Assembly (NCBI GenBank): GCA_021776825.1
Contig: JAJFFG010000053.1
Span: forward strand, 1 to 37,418
Length of the DNA: 37,418 bases
Source of the DNA: Planctomycetota bacterium
Lineage (GTDB): Bacteria > Planctomycetota > JAJSAM01 > JAJVHW01
Reading direction: 5' to 3'
The notes under the pieces are model-generated. The model had not been told where the DNA came from. It saw only the letters and a list, made by a program, of their open reading frames with translations, and ran no database searches. The translations under genes and the position numbers were made by a program. Position 1 is the first letter of the stretch, and each line of letters starts with the position of its first letter. Below are positions 8,609 to 18,215 of the stretch, piece after piece.

Positions 8609-9028
8609 ATGCTGCTTCGACGTCTGCTTCCCGCTGTCGCCCTCGCCGTCCTCCTCCCTGCCTGCACGTCGATCCGCATCGGCACGGACGATCCGGAGGG
8701 ACGCGGCATCCGCGTCGACGGGCTCGTCGACGGCTACGCCAACTTCGACGGCCTGGAGCGCTACGACGGCGAGATCCTGTACGCGGGGATCTTCGGCTCG
8801 GCACAGGGCGACGATCTGGCGACGCTCGACATCTGGCCCCTCGGTGGCGTCGGCGTCGGACTCGCCGGGGCGCGCGTGCGATTCCTCCCGCTGGAGCTCG
8901 GCCTCGGCACGCTCGGGTACGACCCGCATCCGTTCCGCACGCCTCCGGTCGAGATCGTCGAGATCGACGACATCACCGAGGACGACCCGGACCTCGAGGT
9001 CGACAACGACGACGACCCGCAGTGGTAG
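8609..9028 (+). CDS. Lipoprotein, unknown function
   Basis: 139 aa. The ATG at 8609 follows an AGGAGA site. The signal peptide ends in the lipobox LLPAC with Cys19, so the protein is lipid anchored. A glycine-rich stretch (WPLGGVGVGLAGARVRFLP, about 77-95) looks like beta structure. The tail is strongly acidic (DITEDDPDLEVDNDDDP), which may bind cations. No family is recognised. It is convergent with the large lipoprotein gene, whose stop lies 6 bp away. Confidence 0.75.
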   Translation: MLLRRLLPAVALAVLLPACTSIRIGTDDPEGRGIRVDGLVDGYANFDGLERYDGEILYAGIFGSAQGDDLATLDIWPLGGVGVGLAGARVRFLPLELGLGTLGYDPHPFRTPPVEIVEIDDITEDDPDLEVDNDDDPQW

Positions 9029-9033
9029 TCCGC

Positions 9034-9049
9034 GCTAGCGATCGCTAGC
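9034..9049. repeat. 16-bp perfect palindrome at convergent gene ends
   Basis: GCTAGCGATCGCTAGC is its own reverse complement. It covers the last codons and stop of the minus-strand lipoprotein gene and begins 6 bp after the stop of the plus-strand lipoprotein gene. It could form a hairpin in both transcripts, but no T-run follows. A role as a bidirectional terminator is only a guess. Confidence 0.6.
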
Positions 9050-11137
9050 AGCACTCTGATCGCCGCGGCGGGTGACCACAAACCCGCGGGAGTCCTGGTC
9101 GGCGTCACGTGAGACCGTCGAGGTGACACGCCGGGTCTCGCCGGGCCCGAGCCACACGCGCAGCGTCGTCCGGTAGCGGTCGACGACCGGCAGCTGGATC
9201 GAGACCTCCGACAGGGCGCCGAGGGGCGTCTGGAAGATCGGGATCGGGTAGCGCACCGCGTGATGGTCGATGAGCACATCGAACGTGCCCACCGCCTCTC
9301 CGGGAACCGCCCGCACGTCGACGATCGCGCCATCGTGCATCTGCTGGATGATCGGGTCCGCGATCACGGCGTCGCGGGCGAGCTCGAGATCGAAGTCGGC
9401 CACGTAGCTGACCGGCCGCCCGGTCTTGCAGCGCACGGCGAGCCCCGGTCGTGGGGCGCCGTCGGTACCGTCCACAGGCAGTTCGCGATCGCCAGCGAGG
9501 CGCTCCGGGGCGACCACCACTACGGGTGCAGCCATGGTGTCGCGTTCCAGCGCACCCAAGGCGCGCTCGAGTGGCCCGAACGACGCCGGCGTGATCGCAG
9601 CCACGAGCGTGCGGTCACCGACGTGGAGGAAGCCGAACTCGTCTGCGGTCTCGACCTCCGCCCGGCGCAGTGCCTCGGCGACGACGTCGGCGGCCACGGG
9701 CAGGCGGCGCCGAACGAGCACACCGGCGACTCCACGCGGCCCCAGCCGCACCCGGTGAGTCCACGTCGGGAGGCGCGATGACCCGACGCCGAGGCGGAGC
9801 GCATCGGCCGCATCCCGCTCACGGCCGGCCGCCAGATGCGACGACGCGAGCTCGAGCGCGTTCTCGACGAGCGGCTCGATGGCGGCGTCGACCCGTCCGG
9901 TCCGAGCGCGCACTCGGCGCCAGGCGGGACGGCTCGGCGCGCCGGTCTGCGGCGCATCGACGGTGACGACGAATGCGCCGCGGGAGAGTGAGCGACCGAC
10001 CCCGAATGCGCTCTGGCCGACAGGGATCTCGGTGCGCATCTCGATGATGCGCATCTCCGGAATCTGGATCTTCACCGGCGGCTGTCGGCCATCCAGGCTC
10101 GTGCTGAACTCCGGGATCGGCAGCACCATCTCGCCGAAATGGACGCGCACAGCGACCGACGCGGCATCGTCTCCGGCGCCATAGTGGGCGGAGATCCCGG
10201 TGCCCGCGCGCGACTCGCCGATCAGCGGGTCCGCGGCAGCGCTCCGCGCATCGACGTCGAAGTCCTGCAGGAAGCGCGAGTTCACCGATCGGACAGCGCT
10301 GCGGAGGCGGCCGAACGGTGCGTCGACGGCGAGCGATTCGGTTCCGGAGGCGCTCGCCACCGCGCGGCGCAGAAGCTCGATGGTGGTCTCGTCCGCGTCG
10401 TACCACTCCAGCCGCGCGCGCCAGCCGACGTTGATCGGGCTCTCGTCCATACCGGCGAACGGCGTGGCCCCGTCGAGCCCCAAGCCCTCGAGCAGCGCCT
10501 CGGGAGTCTGAGTGTGCTCGGCAGCGAACACGCCGAGCTCGGCGTGCACGTGGCCTCCGCCGACGGTCGCCAGTCGATCCAACGAGCGCTCGACCTGCGC
10601 GGTTCGCTCCGACGGCTGCAACGACACCAGGCACTCGCCAACCGCGACGACGAACGTGTGTTCCGGTGGCGGAGCATCCGCGTCGAGATCGAGTCGGATC
10701 GCAGCCGCGACGCGCTGCAGCAGGCGCCCGCCAGCGTCCCTCGCGATGCCGTCGCGGTCGGGCAGGAGCGAGAGTCCGAGCCTCTCGTCGCCGCCGGCGT
10801 CGAGCACGTCGCCGAGGTGGTAGACCCGCAGGACGTCCGGCGCGATGCCCGCCAGATCGTGGATGTCTTGATGTCGCAGCACCGATGACGCCAGCGACCA
10901 CGCCCGCGCGAGCTCGGCCCGTCGACTGGGTCCGTCCGTCGCCAGGCGCGCCCGCTGGATCGCCTGCCGCGCCTCCGAGCGCGCGAGTTCCCCTCGCTCG
11001 TCCTCGAGCCTTCTCACGTCGGCGGCGAGACGATCTGCCTCCGGATCGTGGGCACGATCCGCAGCCATCCGTGGCGGCGCCGCACAGGCGACGGCGACGA
11101 CGAGAGTCAGTAGCGTTCCGGACGTCGCTCGGCGCAT
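9035..11137 (-). CDS. Lipoprotein with duplicated secretin-like module
   Basis: 700 aa. The ATG at 11137 is preceded by AGGAGG. The signal sequence ends in AVAC (Cys18), suggesting lipidation. A helical region (30-95) comes next, then LRVYHLGDVLDA (103-114), which resembles the segment that opens secretin-type N domains in planctomycete proteins. Two related modules follow. The first spans about 160-375 and ends with DFDVDARS, PIPEFST and VKIQIPE. The second spans about 500-670 and ends with DFDLELAR, PIPIFQT and VSIQLPV. The order of elements and the spacing agree, so I read an internal duplication. The beta-rich ends recall the core of type II/III secretion secretins, but the closing glycine-rich gate sequence is not evident. 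It is probably an envelope protein; export or assembly is an inference. Confidence 0.6.
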   Translation of the reverse strand: MRRATSGTLLTLVVAVACAAPPRMAADRAHDPEADRLAADVRRLEDERGELARSEARQAIQRARLATDGPSRRAELARAWSLASSVLRHQDIHDLAGIAPDVLRVYHLGDVLDAGGDERLGLSLLPDRDGIARDAGGRLLQRVAAAIRLDLDADAPPPEHTFVVAVGECLVSLQPSERTAQVERSLDRLATVGGGHVHAELGVFAAEHTQTPEALLEGLGLDGATPFAGMDESPINVGWRARLEWYDADETTIELLRRAVASASGTESLAVDAPFGRLRSAVRSVNSRFLQDFDVDARSAAADPLIGESRAGTGISAHYGAGDDAASVAVRVHFGEMVLPIPEFSTSLDGRQPPVKIQIPEMRIIEMRTEIPVGQSAFGVGRSLSRGAFVVTVDAPQTGAPSRPAWRRVRARTGRVDAAIEPLVENALELASSHLAAGRERDAADALRLGVGSSRLPTWTHRVRLGPRGVAGVLVRRRLPVAADVVAEALRRAEVETADEFGFLHVGDRTLVAAITPASFGPLERALGALERDTMAAPVVVVAPERLAGDRELPVDGTDGAPRPGLAVRCKTGRPVSYVADFDLELARDAVIADPIIQQMHDGAIVDVRAVPGEAVGTFDVLIDHHAVRYPIPIFQTPLGALSEVSIQLPVVDRYRTTLRVWLGPGETRRVTSTVSRDADQDSRGFVVTRRGDQSAASDR

Positions 11138-11237
11138 CGGTGTCCTCCTGCCCGTGGGCGGAGGACCGTTCTGACCGCGCGGGGTCACCGCGCCGTCACT
11201 CTCGGATCACGCCCACGACACGGCACAGAGGACACCG

Positions 11238-11747
11238 CTAGTCGAACACGCGTTCGTCGACGCCGCGACCGCCGCCCTCGAGCCAGGCCGCGATGTCCCG
11301 CGGACTCTCGCCGCGGCGGCGCATGGCGTACGCCTCGCGGACGGGCGCCTGGAGGTACGCGATCAGACCGAGAATGAAGCAGATGACGCTCGTCGGCGCG
11401 CAGAAGAGGGTCAACGACGACACGAGACCGAGCGTGATCGACACGGGCCCCAGCAGGTACCCACGAAACGTGAAGCCGAGGATTCCCGAGAGGGGCCGCA
11501 GAATGGCCGCGGCGACGATCGCCGTGCCCATCGTGAGCATGTAGTAGCCCGGGCCCACGCCAAAGAGGGGGCGCGACGGGCTCCCCCCATCCTCGACGGA
11601 TCCGGAGAGGACGAAGAGCATCGAGCCGCCCGCGAACAGTTCCAGAAGCGCCACGCAGATCTGTGTGATCGAGACCACGCGAAGCAGTGTGAGCAACGAG
11701 TCCCTCCCGCGACCGGACTCGGTCGCGCGGAGAGAGTACCGCGCCAC
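11238..11747 (-). CDS. Small four-helix membrane protein
   Basis: 169 aa. Four hydrophobic segments are visible at about 22-48, 66-90, 92-112 and 114-132, followed by a cytoplasm-like tail with REAYAMRRRGESPRD. It resembles generic small integral membrane proteins of unknown role. It lies upstream of the secretin-like lipoprotein gene on the same strand, with about 100 bp between them. It is divergent from the carboxypeptidase-regulatory protein gene. Confidence 0.6.
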   Translation of the reverse strand: MARYSLRATESGRGRDSLLTLLRVVSITQICVALLELFAGGSMLFVLSGSVEDGGSPSRPLFGVGPGYYMLTMGTAIVAAAILRPLSGILGFTFRGYLLGPVSITLGLVSSLTLFCAPTSVICFILGLIAYLQAPVREAYAMRRRGESPRDIAAWLEGGGRGVDERVFD

Positions 11748-11927
11748 GGTCCAGCGAGCGCTGGGGACACCCTCAAATCAACGAACGCGTCGTTGCAGAT
11801 CAGCTCGTCGAGCGAGGTCCCGCGTTCGTTGAAGGGCTGAACGTGCCCCCCTCCCCCGACGTTCGCGGAGCGCATCCGAGGGAATGCGGTTGCGTGCGAA
11901 ACTCGTTCGAGCGGCGATGGTGGATCC

Positions 11928-14135
11928 GTGAAACGCAGAGTGGCTGTCCTGGGTGGGCTCGTGGTGCTGGTGCTGGTCGCCCTGCTCCTCTGGCTGGCCT
12001 CGCTCGAGGATCCGCGTGAGATGGCCCCGCGGGCTGCGCGCGTCGCGACCGTCGATGACGCCACGCCCGCCGACGCGCCACGCGAGCGCCGGCACGCCGC
12101 CCCCGATACCGCAAACGCCGACGACACGTCCGACCAGGTCGACAAGCCGGCGCCCGTGGTCACGCGCGCGCTCACGATCCACGTCGTTCGCGAGGACGGG
12201 GGGTCGACGGCCGGAGCTCGGATCCACGTGGCCACCGAGGACGCCGTCGTACGAGCTCGCGCCGCAGACGACGGCCGCGTGACCGTCGACGTCCCGGGGC
12301 CCCCGCACGCGGCGCTGGCGACCGTCCCGGGACACCCGACCGCATCGCTGGCCCTGGACGGGACGGAGACCGAGATCGAGCTGCGCGTCGCCTCCGGGGG
12401 GACCGTGTCCGGAGTGATCCGTGTCGACGGCGGTGCCCCACGCACGCCCCTCCGGCTCCATCTCTCCCTCGACGAACTCGCTGGCTTCTGGGATCAGCTT
12501 CCCAACAAGACCCGCGTGCGGCTCCGCGCGGACGTCGACGTCAGCCCATGGGGCGTCGGGGCCACCACAGACGCCACCGGCAGTTTCCAGTTCGGCGGGC
12601 TGCCCGCGGGGCTCGACCGAGCGATGCTCCAGTGGGGCGAGCGGCACCGACTCGCCTCGGGCGAGGCATCCCTGGATGTCGACGTGCCGTCCCGGGATCT
12701 CGTCGTCGAGCTCGTCCGCGTCGGCTTCGTGACCGGGCGCCTACTCCAGCCGGGCTCGACACGGCCGGGGATCGGGAGCCGAGCAGTCGTGACGTTCCGC
12801 TCGAGCGATCCCGAACAGAGCGACGGTGCGACGCAGATGCAGTCGTCGTCGTTCGTGGGGCCGACCGGCCTGTTCGAGTTCGCGCTCCCCCCGTGGAGCG
12901 CCTACACGATCGAGCTCGAAGCTGGGGGTCCCAACGGTTCGATCCGCGTCGAACCGTTCGACCCGCCGCCGGCTAGCGAGGACGCGGCTCTCGGTGACCT
13001 CGAACTCGTCCCGGCGCAGATGGTCACGCTCCACGTGAGCGATCTCGCCGGCACGCCCCTCCCGGGGGCGGTCGCGATCCTCGGTGCGCAGGCCCACCGG
13101 CTCTACGCCGTCGTCGGCGGCCCACCGCGCTCGAACGCGGCTGGCGTCATCGAGGCACGCGTCCCGCTGCTGCCGGCCACGCTGCGCGTCGCCGCCGTCG
13201 GCTTCGCGTCGCAGGACGTGCGCGTCGACGGACCGGGGCCGCACCTCGTCCGCCTCGAACCGGCGCCGATCCTGCGCGTGCTGGTGCACGGCCCGGAGGC
13301 CGGCGTGTACCTGCATCTCACCGACGGCTCGGGAGACGCGTTCGCCCCCTCCGAAGACACCGCGCTCGTCGCGGCCGGAGCGACGCGCATCCACACGTCG
13401 ACCACGCTCGAGCGCTGGTACCAGGGTTGGAGCGCAGCCAAGATCGTCCTGACCGGTCTGCGCGCGGACGCGCCGTTCACGATCGTTGCCCACGACCGAC
13501 TCGGCACCGTCATCGATCGCAAGGAGCTCCGCCTCGGACCCGGCGAGGACCGCAGCATCGTCCTGAACTGTGCGCGCATGGGTCCCGACGTCGAAGGCCG
13601 CGTCACCGACGACGCCGGCGAGCCCATCGCCGGAGCGCGCGTGGTCGCGATGGACGCAGCCGGCCACACCGGTCGGGAGCTGATGCACCACATCCAGACC
13701 GTCGCGGTCGAGACCGACGCCGACGGCCGCTTCACGCTCTCGGAAGTGCGCACGAAGGAGCTCCAGGTCGTCGTCTCTGACGAGCGGCATCAACCGTTCG
13801 TCGCCAGACGCGTGCCAGCGACCTCGGAGGGTCTGCAGTTTCGCCTGCAGCCGGGCCGCAGCGTCCGGGTCCGCCAGGTCGACTCCGCCAGCAGCTCGCT
13901 CGCGCCGCTCGACGGCTCGGAGTTCATGGAGGTACGCGTCGTGGATCCGCAGCCGGCGAGCGTTCTCGCCGACGCGAGCGTCTGGGCCCAGACGCAGACC
14001 GATGACGGCGTCGAGATCACCAACCTGCCGCTCGGCCCGGTCACGCTGGAGGTGCTGCGCTACCCGACGGAGGACGTGCGCACGGTCGTTGTCGCCGCCG
14101 GCGCCACCGAGGTCACCGTCTCGTTCGACGACTAG
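11928..14135 (+). CDS. Membrane-anchored carboxypeptidase-regulatory-like surface protein
   Basis: 735 aa with a GTG start. One N-terminal membrane helix (about 5-24) is followed by a disordered, charged segment to about 80. The rest is a chain of beta-sandwich repeats of the carboxypeptidase regulatory/Ig-like type. Examples are VSGVIRVDGGAPRTPLRL, VEGRVTDDAGEPIAGARVVA and VETDADGRFTLSEV. The pattern G-x-V-x-D-x-x-G-x-P-[IL]-x-G-A-x-V is the hallmark. Such proteins are extracytoplasmic and usually structural or adhesive. It is related in design to the protein at 32044-34428. Its stop TAG (14133-14135) overlaps the stop of the opposite DUF4406 gene within a CTAG. Confidence 0.8.
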   Translation: MKRRVAVLGGLVVLVLVALLLWLASLEDPREMAPRAARVATVDDATPADAPRERRHAAPDTANADDTSDQVDKPAPVVTRALTIHVVREDGGSTAGARIHVATEDAVVRARAADDGRVTVDVPGPPHAALATVPGHPTASLALDGTETEIELRVASGGTVSGVIRVDGGAPRTPLRLHLSLDELAGFWDQLPNKTRVRLRADVDVSPWGVGATTDATGSFQFGGLPAGLDRAMLQWGERHRLASGEASLDVDVPSRDLVVELVRVGFVTGRLLQPGSTRPGIGSRAVVTFRSSDPEQSDGATQMQSSSFVGPTGLFEFALPPWSAYTIELEAGGPNGSIRVEPFDPPPASEDAALGDLELVPAQMVTLHVSDLAGTPLPGAVAILGAQAHRLYAVVGGPPRSNAAGVIEARVPLLPATLRVAAVGFASQDVRVDGPGPHLVRLEPAPILRVLVHGPEAGVYLHLTDGSGDAFAPSEDTALVAAGATRIHTSTTLERWYQGWSAAKIVLTGLRADAPFTIVAHDRLGTVIDRKELRLGPGEDRSIVLNCARMGPDVEGRVTDDAGEPIAGARVVAMDAAGHTGRELMHHIQTVAVETDADGRFTLSEVRTKELQVVVSDERHQPFVARRVPATSEGLQFRLQPGRSVRVRQVDSASSSLAPLDGSEFMEVRVVDPQPASVLADASVWAQTQTDDGVEITNLPLGPVTLEVLRYPTEDVRTVVVAAGATEVTVSFDD

Positions 14136-14482
14136 TTGGCGAGCGGAACGTCCTCGACGCTCCGGAAGACCGCCCCGCCGATCCGTCGGATGACCTCGAC
14201 CTCGTCATCCGCTCCCGCGCTGACGCCGCCGACACGCAGCACGGCATCGCAACGCTTCGCCAGCGAGAGGCTGAGCGGCATCATCACGTCGTCGTAGTGC
14301 TCGGGACCCGCGGCCTCGATGACCGGCAGTGCGGCGTTCACTCCGATGACGGGAACGTGCCCCATCCGGAACACGGCCCAGGCGGCGTCGTTCATGACCC
14401 GGAGGTTCGCCGCGCGCTCCTCAGCGGTGCTCGTTCCCGACCGGTACGGCCCCGCAACCATGATCCAGAGTTGTCGGCTCAT
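14132..14482 (-). CDS. DUF4406 protein, nucleoside deoxyribosyltransferase-like fold
   Basis: 116 aa with an ATG at 14482. VAGPYRSGTSTAEERAANL at the start, MGHVPVIGVNAALP in the middle, then LAKRCDAVLRVGGVSAGADD and GGAVFRSVEDVP are the signatures of DUF4406. This family has the fold of nucleoside 2-deoxyribosyltransferases. Its substrate is not established. It is a cytoplasmic single-domain protein of normal length. It is convergent with the surface protein upstream (overlapping stops) and divergent from the CAP-domain protein by 82 bp. Confidence 0.8.
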   Translation of the reverse strand: MSRQLWIMVAGPYRSGTSTAEERAANLRVMNDAAWAVFRMGHVPVIGVNAALPVIEAAGPEHYDDVMMPLSLSLAKRCDAVLRVGGVSAGADDEVEVIRRIGGAVFRSVEDVPLAN

Positions 14483-14564
14483 GGGCGCCAGGATACGCGC
14501 GACAGCCGCGCCGTGAGCGGACGGGAGTCGCCCGCTTCTGGGAACCCGGCTACGCTCGCCCGCG

Positions 14565-16835
14565 ATGGCCGGAGGCATCGGACTCGGTGGACGCGTCGCC
14601 GCCGTCGCTCTGGCGGCGGTGCTGCTGCTCGCCCCCGCGCACGCGCAGGACCGGAAGGGTGATGTCCCCCACCCCTCGGGACTGCCCGGCGCCCAGATCG
14701 AGGCGCTGCGCGGCGTCGCGTACTCGCTCGCGAAGAAGAAGCGCGAGGCGGACGTGCGCGAGCTGCTCGGCGTACTGGCGCAGCTCGGCGACGATCCGGC
14801 GACACTGGAGAAGCTGACGGGACGCTGCGATCGCGCGCTGGCGCTCAAGCGCAAGGGCAGCGACAAGATCGCGAAGGACGTCGAGAAGATCGCGGCAGCC
14901 GCCGAGGCATTCGCCGGCGCTCTGGAGGGCGTCCCCGACGAGCGTCGCGAGGACATCGCAGCGGCGATCCTGCGCCTCGACGGCAGCCACGCGGCGGCGC
15001 ACCGCGTGCTTGGCCGGGTCCCGCACGGCGACGGCTTCGTCGACGCCGAGCTGATCCCGTTGCTCGAGCGCCGCTCCGAGATCGAGCTGACGTTCCAGAA
15101 GGTGCGCCGCTTCGAGGTCGAGACGAGCGTCGGCGAGAGCAAGGCGGCGCCGCTGCTCGACGTCTACGGCGAGGGCGGCCACTCCGTCCGCTGGCGCACG
15201 CTGACGATCCACAGCAAGACGTTCTCGAAGGAGCGACTGAAGCGCGTCCTCGAGGAGTCCGTGCGGGCCTACGCGCTGGCGACGTATCTGCGCACGGGCA
15301 AGCTCGAGGCGCCCGCGCCGCAGCCGACTCACTACGTCGTCTGGTCCTCGCGTGAGGAGCATCGCAGGGGCCTGGCGGCCGCGGTCAAGAAGGGCGGCGT
15401 CTCGGAAGAAGACGCCAAGAGCATGCTCGACCGCGACGGCCACAACTGGATCGACGCGCGCGGGTACTACGTCTCCAACGTCTACCTCGAGGTGCATCTC
15501 GAGTGCGTGCTGCTCCGCAACCTCTGGATGTGGCGCTTCCATCGTGAGCACAACGCGTGGGCCGACGACGACGTGCAGCCGTGTCTGCTGCTCGGTCACC
15601 TGAACTGGATCTCCGAGCGCTATCTCGGTGGACGCATCCCGGGGTGGGACTGGTACGAGGACCCAGAGCGCGGACGCACCTCGGACGAGATGTCGCGCGA
15701 ACGCCGCCGCCTGCTGCGCCTCGCGCGATCGGGCGTCGCCGGCGTGCGCGCGTACCTCAAGTACCTCGCGGCCAAGCAGCAGGACCCGGCGTGGGCGCGC
15801 TCGTTCGTGAAGCACGCCGGCGAACTCGCGGGCGAGGACCTGCTGAAGAGCATGCTCGTCGTCGAGTACCTGCAGGAGCAGGGACGCTTCCGCGAGATCC
15901 TGCTGGGCACGCTGAAGAAGCCGCCGACACAGAAGACGTTCGAGACGGCGCTCGGCATGCCGCTGATCGACTTCGAGAACGGCTGGCGGGAGTGGATCCT
16001 GGCCGGCGAGCCGCCGCAGTCGCTCGTCGCGCGAATGCGAGGTGGTCCGGTCGACGAGGGAGCCTCGGGGAGTGCCGACAACGCCGTGCGCATCCTGAAC
16101 CTGCTCCGCGCGATGACGCTCCCGCGCGGCGACCCGGTCGAGCTCGAGCCGTCGCTCGCGAAGGGCTGCGAGGGACACGCGCGTTACCTAGCGCTCAACC
16201 CCGATCAGGCCGCCGCGTGGCCGGCGGCGCACGAGGAGTACGTCGACCGTCCGGGCTACACGCCGGAGGGCGTGCGCGCCGCGGCGTCGTCGGTAATCGC
16301 GCCAGGACAACGCACGGCACGCGGAGCGATCGAAGCCTGGATGGCGACGTTCTATCACCGCCTACCGCTCCTCGATCCCGGCCTGATGCGCATCGGTTGG
16401 GGCCTCGAAGACAACGTCGCCGTGCTCGACTCGGCGTCGATGGTCGAGCCGACGCAGTGGCCGACGCTCGTCGTCTGGCCGCCCCACCGTGGCAAGGACA
16501 TGCCCCGCCGTTTCGCGCCCGAGCTTCCGAGCCCCAAACCCGGCGAGGACCAGTCGAAGTGGGGCTACCCGATCACCGTGCAGACGTTCGGTGCGTGGGA
16601 GAACCTCGGCGACCTGACGGTCACGCTCCACGTCGGCGACGAGAACGGCCCCGAGGTCCCGTGCATCGTCTCGACGCCGTCCGAGCCGTCGAACCCGGTG
16701 CTCTCCCCCGGCGGAACGTGGTGCCTGATCCCGACCGCGCATCTCAAGTCGTCGACCGAGTACACGATCCGGATCGTCGGTCTGCCGGACGAACCCAAGA
16801 CGCGCTCGACGCACACGTTCTCGACGGGACCGTAG
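14565..16835 (+). CDS. Large secreted protein with C-terminal CAP-like domain
   Basis: 756 aa. The signal peptide ends near AHAQ (residue 28). Residues 40-180 are helical and charged. Residues 190-480 form an unrecognised domain with many aromatic residues (LWMWRFHREHNAW, HLNWISERYLGG). It has no HExxH motif, so a metalloprotease cannot be claimed. Residues about 508-640 look like a CAP/SCP domain: RILNLLRAM, then LEPSLAKGCEGHARYLALN, PGYTPEGVRAA, and WMATFYHRLPLLDPGLMRIG. A beta domain closes the protein (660-756). CAP proteins are secreted and bind lipids or glycans. It lies convergent with the next gene, with a 6-bp-stem inverted repeat (16838-16859) between them. Confidence 0.75.
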   Translation: MAGGIGLGGRVAAVALAAVLLLAPAHAQDRKGDVPHPSGLPGAQIEALRGVAYSLAKKKREADVRELLGVLAQLGDDPATLEKLTGRCDRALALKRKGSDKIAKDVEKIAAAAEAFAGALEGVPDERREDIAAAILRLDGSHAAAHRVLGRVPHGDGFVDAELIPLLERRSEIELTFQKVRRFEVETSVGESKAAPLLDVYGEGGHSVRWRTLTIHSKTFSKERLKRVLEESVRAYALATYLRTGKLEAPAPQPTHYVVWSSREEHRRGLAAAVKKGGVSEEDAKSMLDRDGHNWIDARGYYVSNVYLEVHLECVLLRNLWMWRFHREHNAWADDDVQPCLLLGHLNWISERYLGGRIPGWDWYEDPERGRTSDEMSRERRRLLRLARSGVAGVRAYLKYLAAKQQDPAWARSFVKHAGELAGEDLLKSMLVVEYLQEQGRFREILLGTLKKPPTQKTFETALGMPLIDFENGWREWILAGEPPQSLVARMRGGPVDEGASGSADNAVRILNLLRAMTLPRGDPVELEPSLAKGCEGHARYLALNPDQAAAWPAAHEEYVDRPGYTPEGVRAAASSVIAPGQRTARGAIEAWMATFYHRLPLLDPGLMRIGWGLEDNVAVLDSASMVEPTQWPTLVVWPPHRGKDMPRRFAPELPSPKPGEDQSKWGYPITVQTFGAWENLGDLTVTLHVGDENGPEVPCIVSTPSEPSNPVLSPGGTWCLIPTAHLKSSTEYTIRIVGLPDEPKTRSTHTFSTGP

Positions 16836-16874
16836 CGGCGGACCTCCCGACGAGTCCGCGCGACGGACACGGCG

Positions 16875-18215
16875 TCAGCGCGGCGGGAGTCGCCACACGT
16901 GGCCGTGCTCGAGCGGGTCGTCCAGCGCCTCGATGTCCTTGAACAACGACTCCCACGGCTGGGCGCGAAGGACGAGTGCGTCGCCGTCGCGTTGGAGCAC
17001 GAATGGCCGCTCCGTGTAGGGGTCGAGCGGAACGCCGTCCGGGAAGAGCGGCGCGAGCGACTCGAGCGATGTCGGCCAGGCGCCGTGGGCTTCGCGGTGC
17101 GCGTAGGCCGCGAGCGACACGCGAGCGAGTCGCGCCGACATGTCCGTCTGCACGAGCTTCGCGGCGATGCGAGGAATGAGCATCGCGAACGTGTTGTTCT
17201 CGACTCTCTCGTCGTCTCGGAAGTCCCAGACCGCCCGGGCCGAGAGCTCCGGGTCCAGGAACATGCCCAGCCCGCGCAGTCTCTCGAGCATGTCGCCCAC
17301 GGTCTGAGGATGGAGCTCCCAGTCCGCACGGCCGATCCCATTGAGACGCTGGCGCCAACGCTCCCAGACGGTAGGGCGCGTCCACCCGAGTTCATCCTCG
17401 AGGTAAGTCCAGTACGAGCCATCGATGAAGAACGGCACCAGCTGGAGACCGTTGGCGCGCTCCGCGCGGATGAGTTCGGGCAGTCGCTGCGACCAGCGGT
17501 GACGAAGCTCGGCGTCCAGGGTGATCCACGCCGCGGCGGGATCGACAGATCCCGCCTCCAGCGCACGGCGGAGCATCTGGCACGCGGACACGAAGATCGT
17601 CGCGCACACGAGTTGCTCGATCGCCGTCTGCGATCGGATGCGCGTGCCGACCCGCAGCATTCCACGGATCGCGATCAGTCGATCGTCGTCGGTGGCGCCG
17701 CTGTGCGCCCGTGCCGCGAGGAGTTTGTGAAGCGTCTGCAGACTCTGGATCGGAATGCGGTACCCCACCATGTGGCCCGCCACGGTGTCGCGTGGCCCGA
17801 GCGGCCAGACGAGAGTCGATCGCGCGAGTGCGCCATCGATGCGCAGGAAGAACGGCTCGAGGTCCACGAGCAGGACCCGCAGCGCGTCCATCTGCTCCGG
17901 CGATGCCGTCTCATGCCACGGCTCCTCCAACGTGGGGTTCCACAGCCCGGCGACGCGGTGCTCCCAGGGGGCCTCCGAGTCGTCGTCTGGCTGGTGTTCC
18001 TTCCACCACGCCATCGCCGCGTCGAGCTCCGCCGCTCCGTTCTCCGCGTCCGGCGGCATCGGCGCGTCGATCTCGGCGAGCGTCACGGGCTCCCCGCGGG
18101 CGCGCAGTTCGGCGATGAGTTCCGCGAGGTGCTCCTCGGGGCCCGGCATCAGCGCAGCTACGAGACCGGAGACGACGATCAGGCCGAACACGACGAGGGC
18201 GAGTTTGCGGCGCAC
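16875..18215 (-). CDS. Membrane-anchored hypothetical protein
   Basis: 446 aa with a GTG start. One N-terminal hydrophobic helix (about 4-23, ending ALMPGPEE) anchors a large, mainly helical domain rich in Trp and Arg. The end contains YAHREAHGAWPTSLESLAPL followed by DPYTERPFVLQRDGDALVL. This pattern of a helix, G-x-WP, a Leu-rich turn and a DP-x-x-x-x-PF beta hairpin recurs in planctomycete proteins and resembles the C-terminus of type II pseudopilins. No enzyme motif is seen. It is divergent from the beta-helix protein. The function is unknown. Confidence 0.7.
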   Translation of the reverse strand: MRRKLALVVFGLIVVSGLVAALMPGPEEHLAELIAELRARGEPVTLAEIDAPMPPDAENGAAELDAAMAWWKEHQPDDDSEAPWEHRVAGLWNPTLEEPWHETASPEQMDALRVLLVDLEPFFLRIDGALARSTLVWPLGPRDTVAGHMVGYRIPIQSLQTLHKLLAARAHSGATDDDRLIAIRGMLRVGTRIRSQTAIEQLVCATIFVSACQMLRRALEAGSVDPAAAWITLDAELRHRWSQRLPELIRAERANGLQLVPFFIDGSYWTYLEDELGWTRPTVWERWRQRLNGIGRADWELHPQTVGDMLERLRGLGMFLDPELSARAVWDFRDDERVENNTFAMLIPRIAAKLVQTDMSARLARVSLAAYAHREAHGAWPTSLESLAPLFPDGVPLDPYTERPFVLQRDGDALVLRAQPWESLFKDIEALDDPLEHGHVWRLPPR

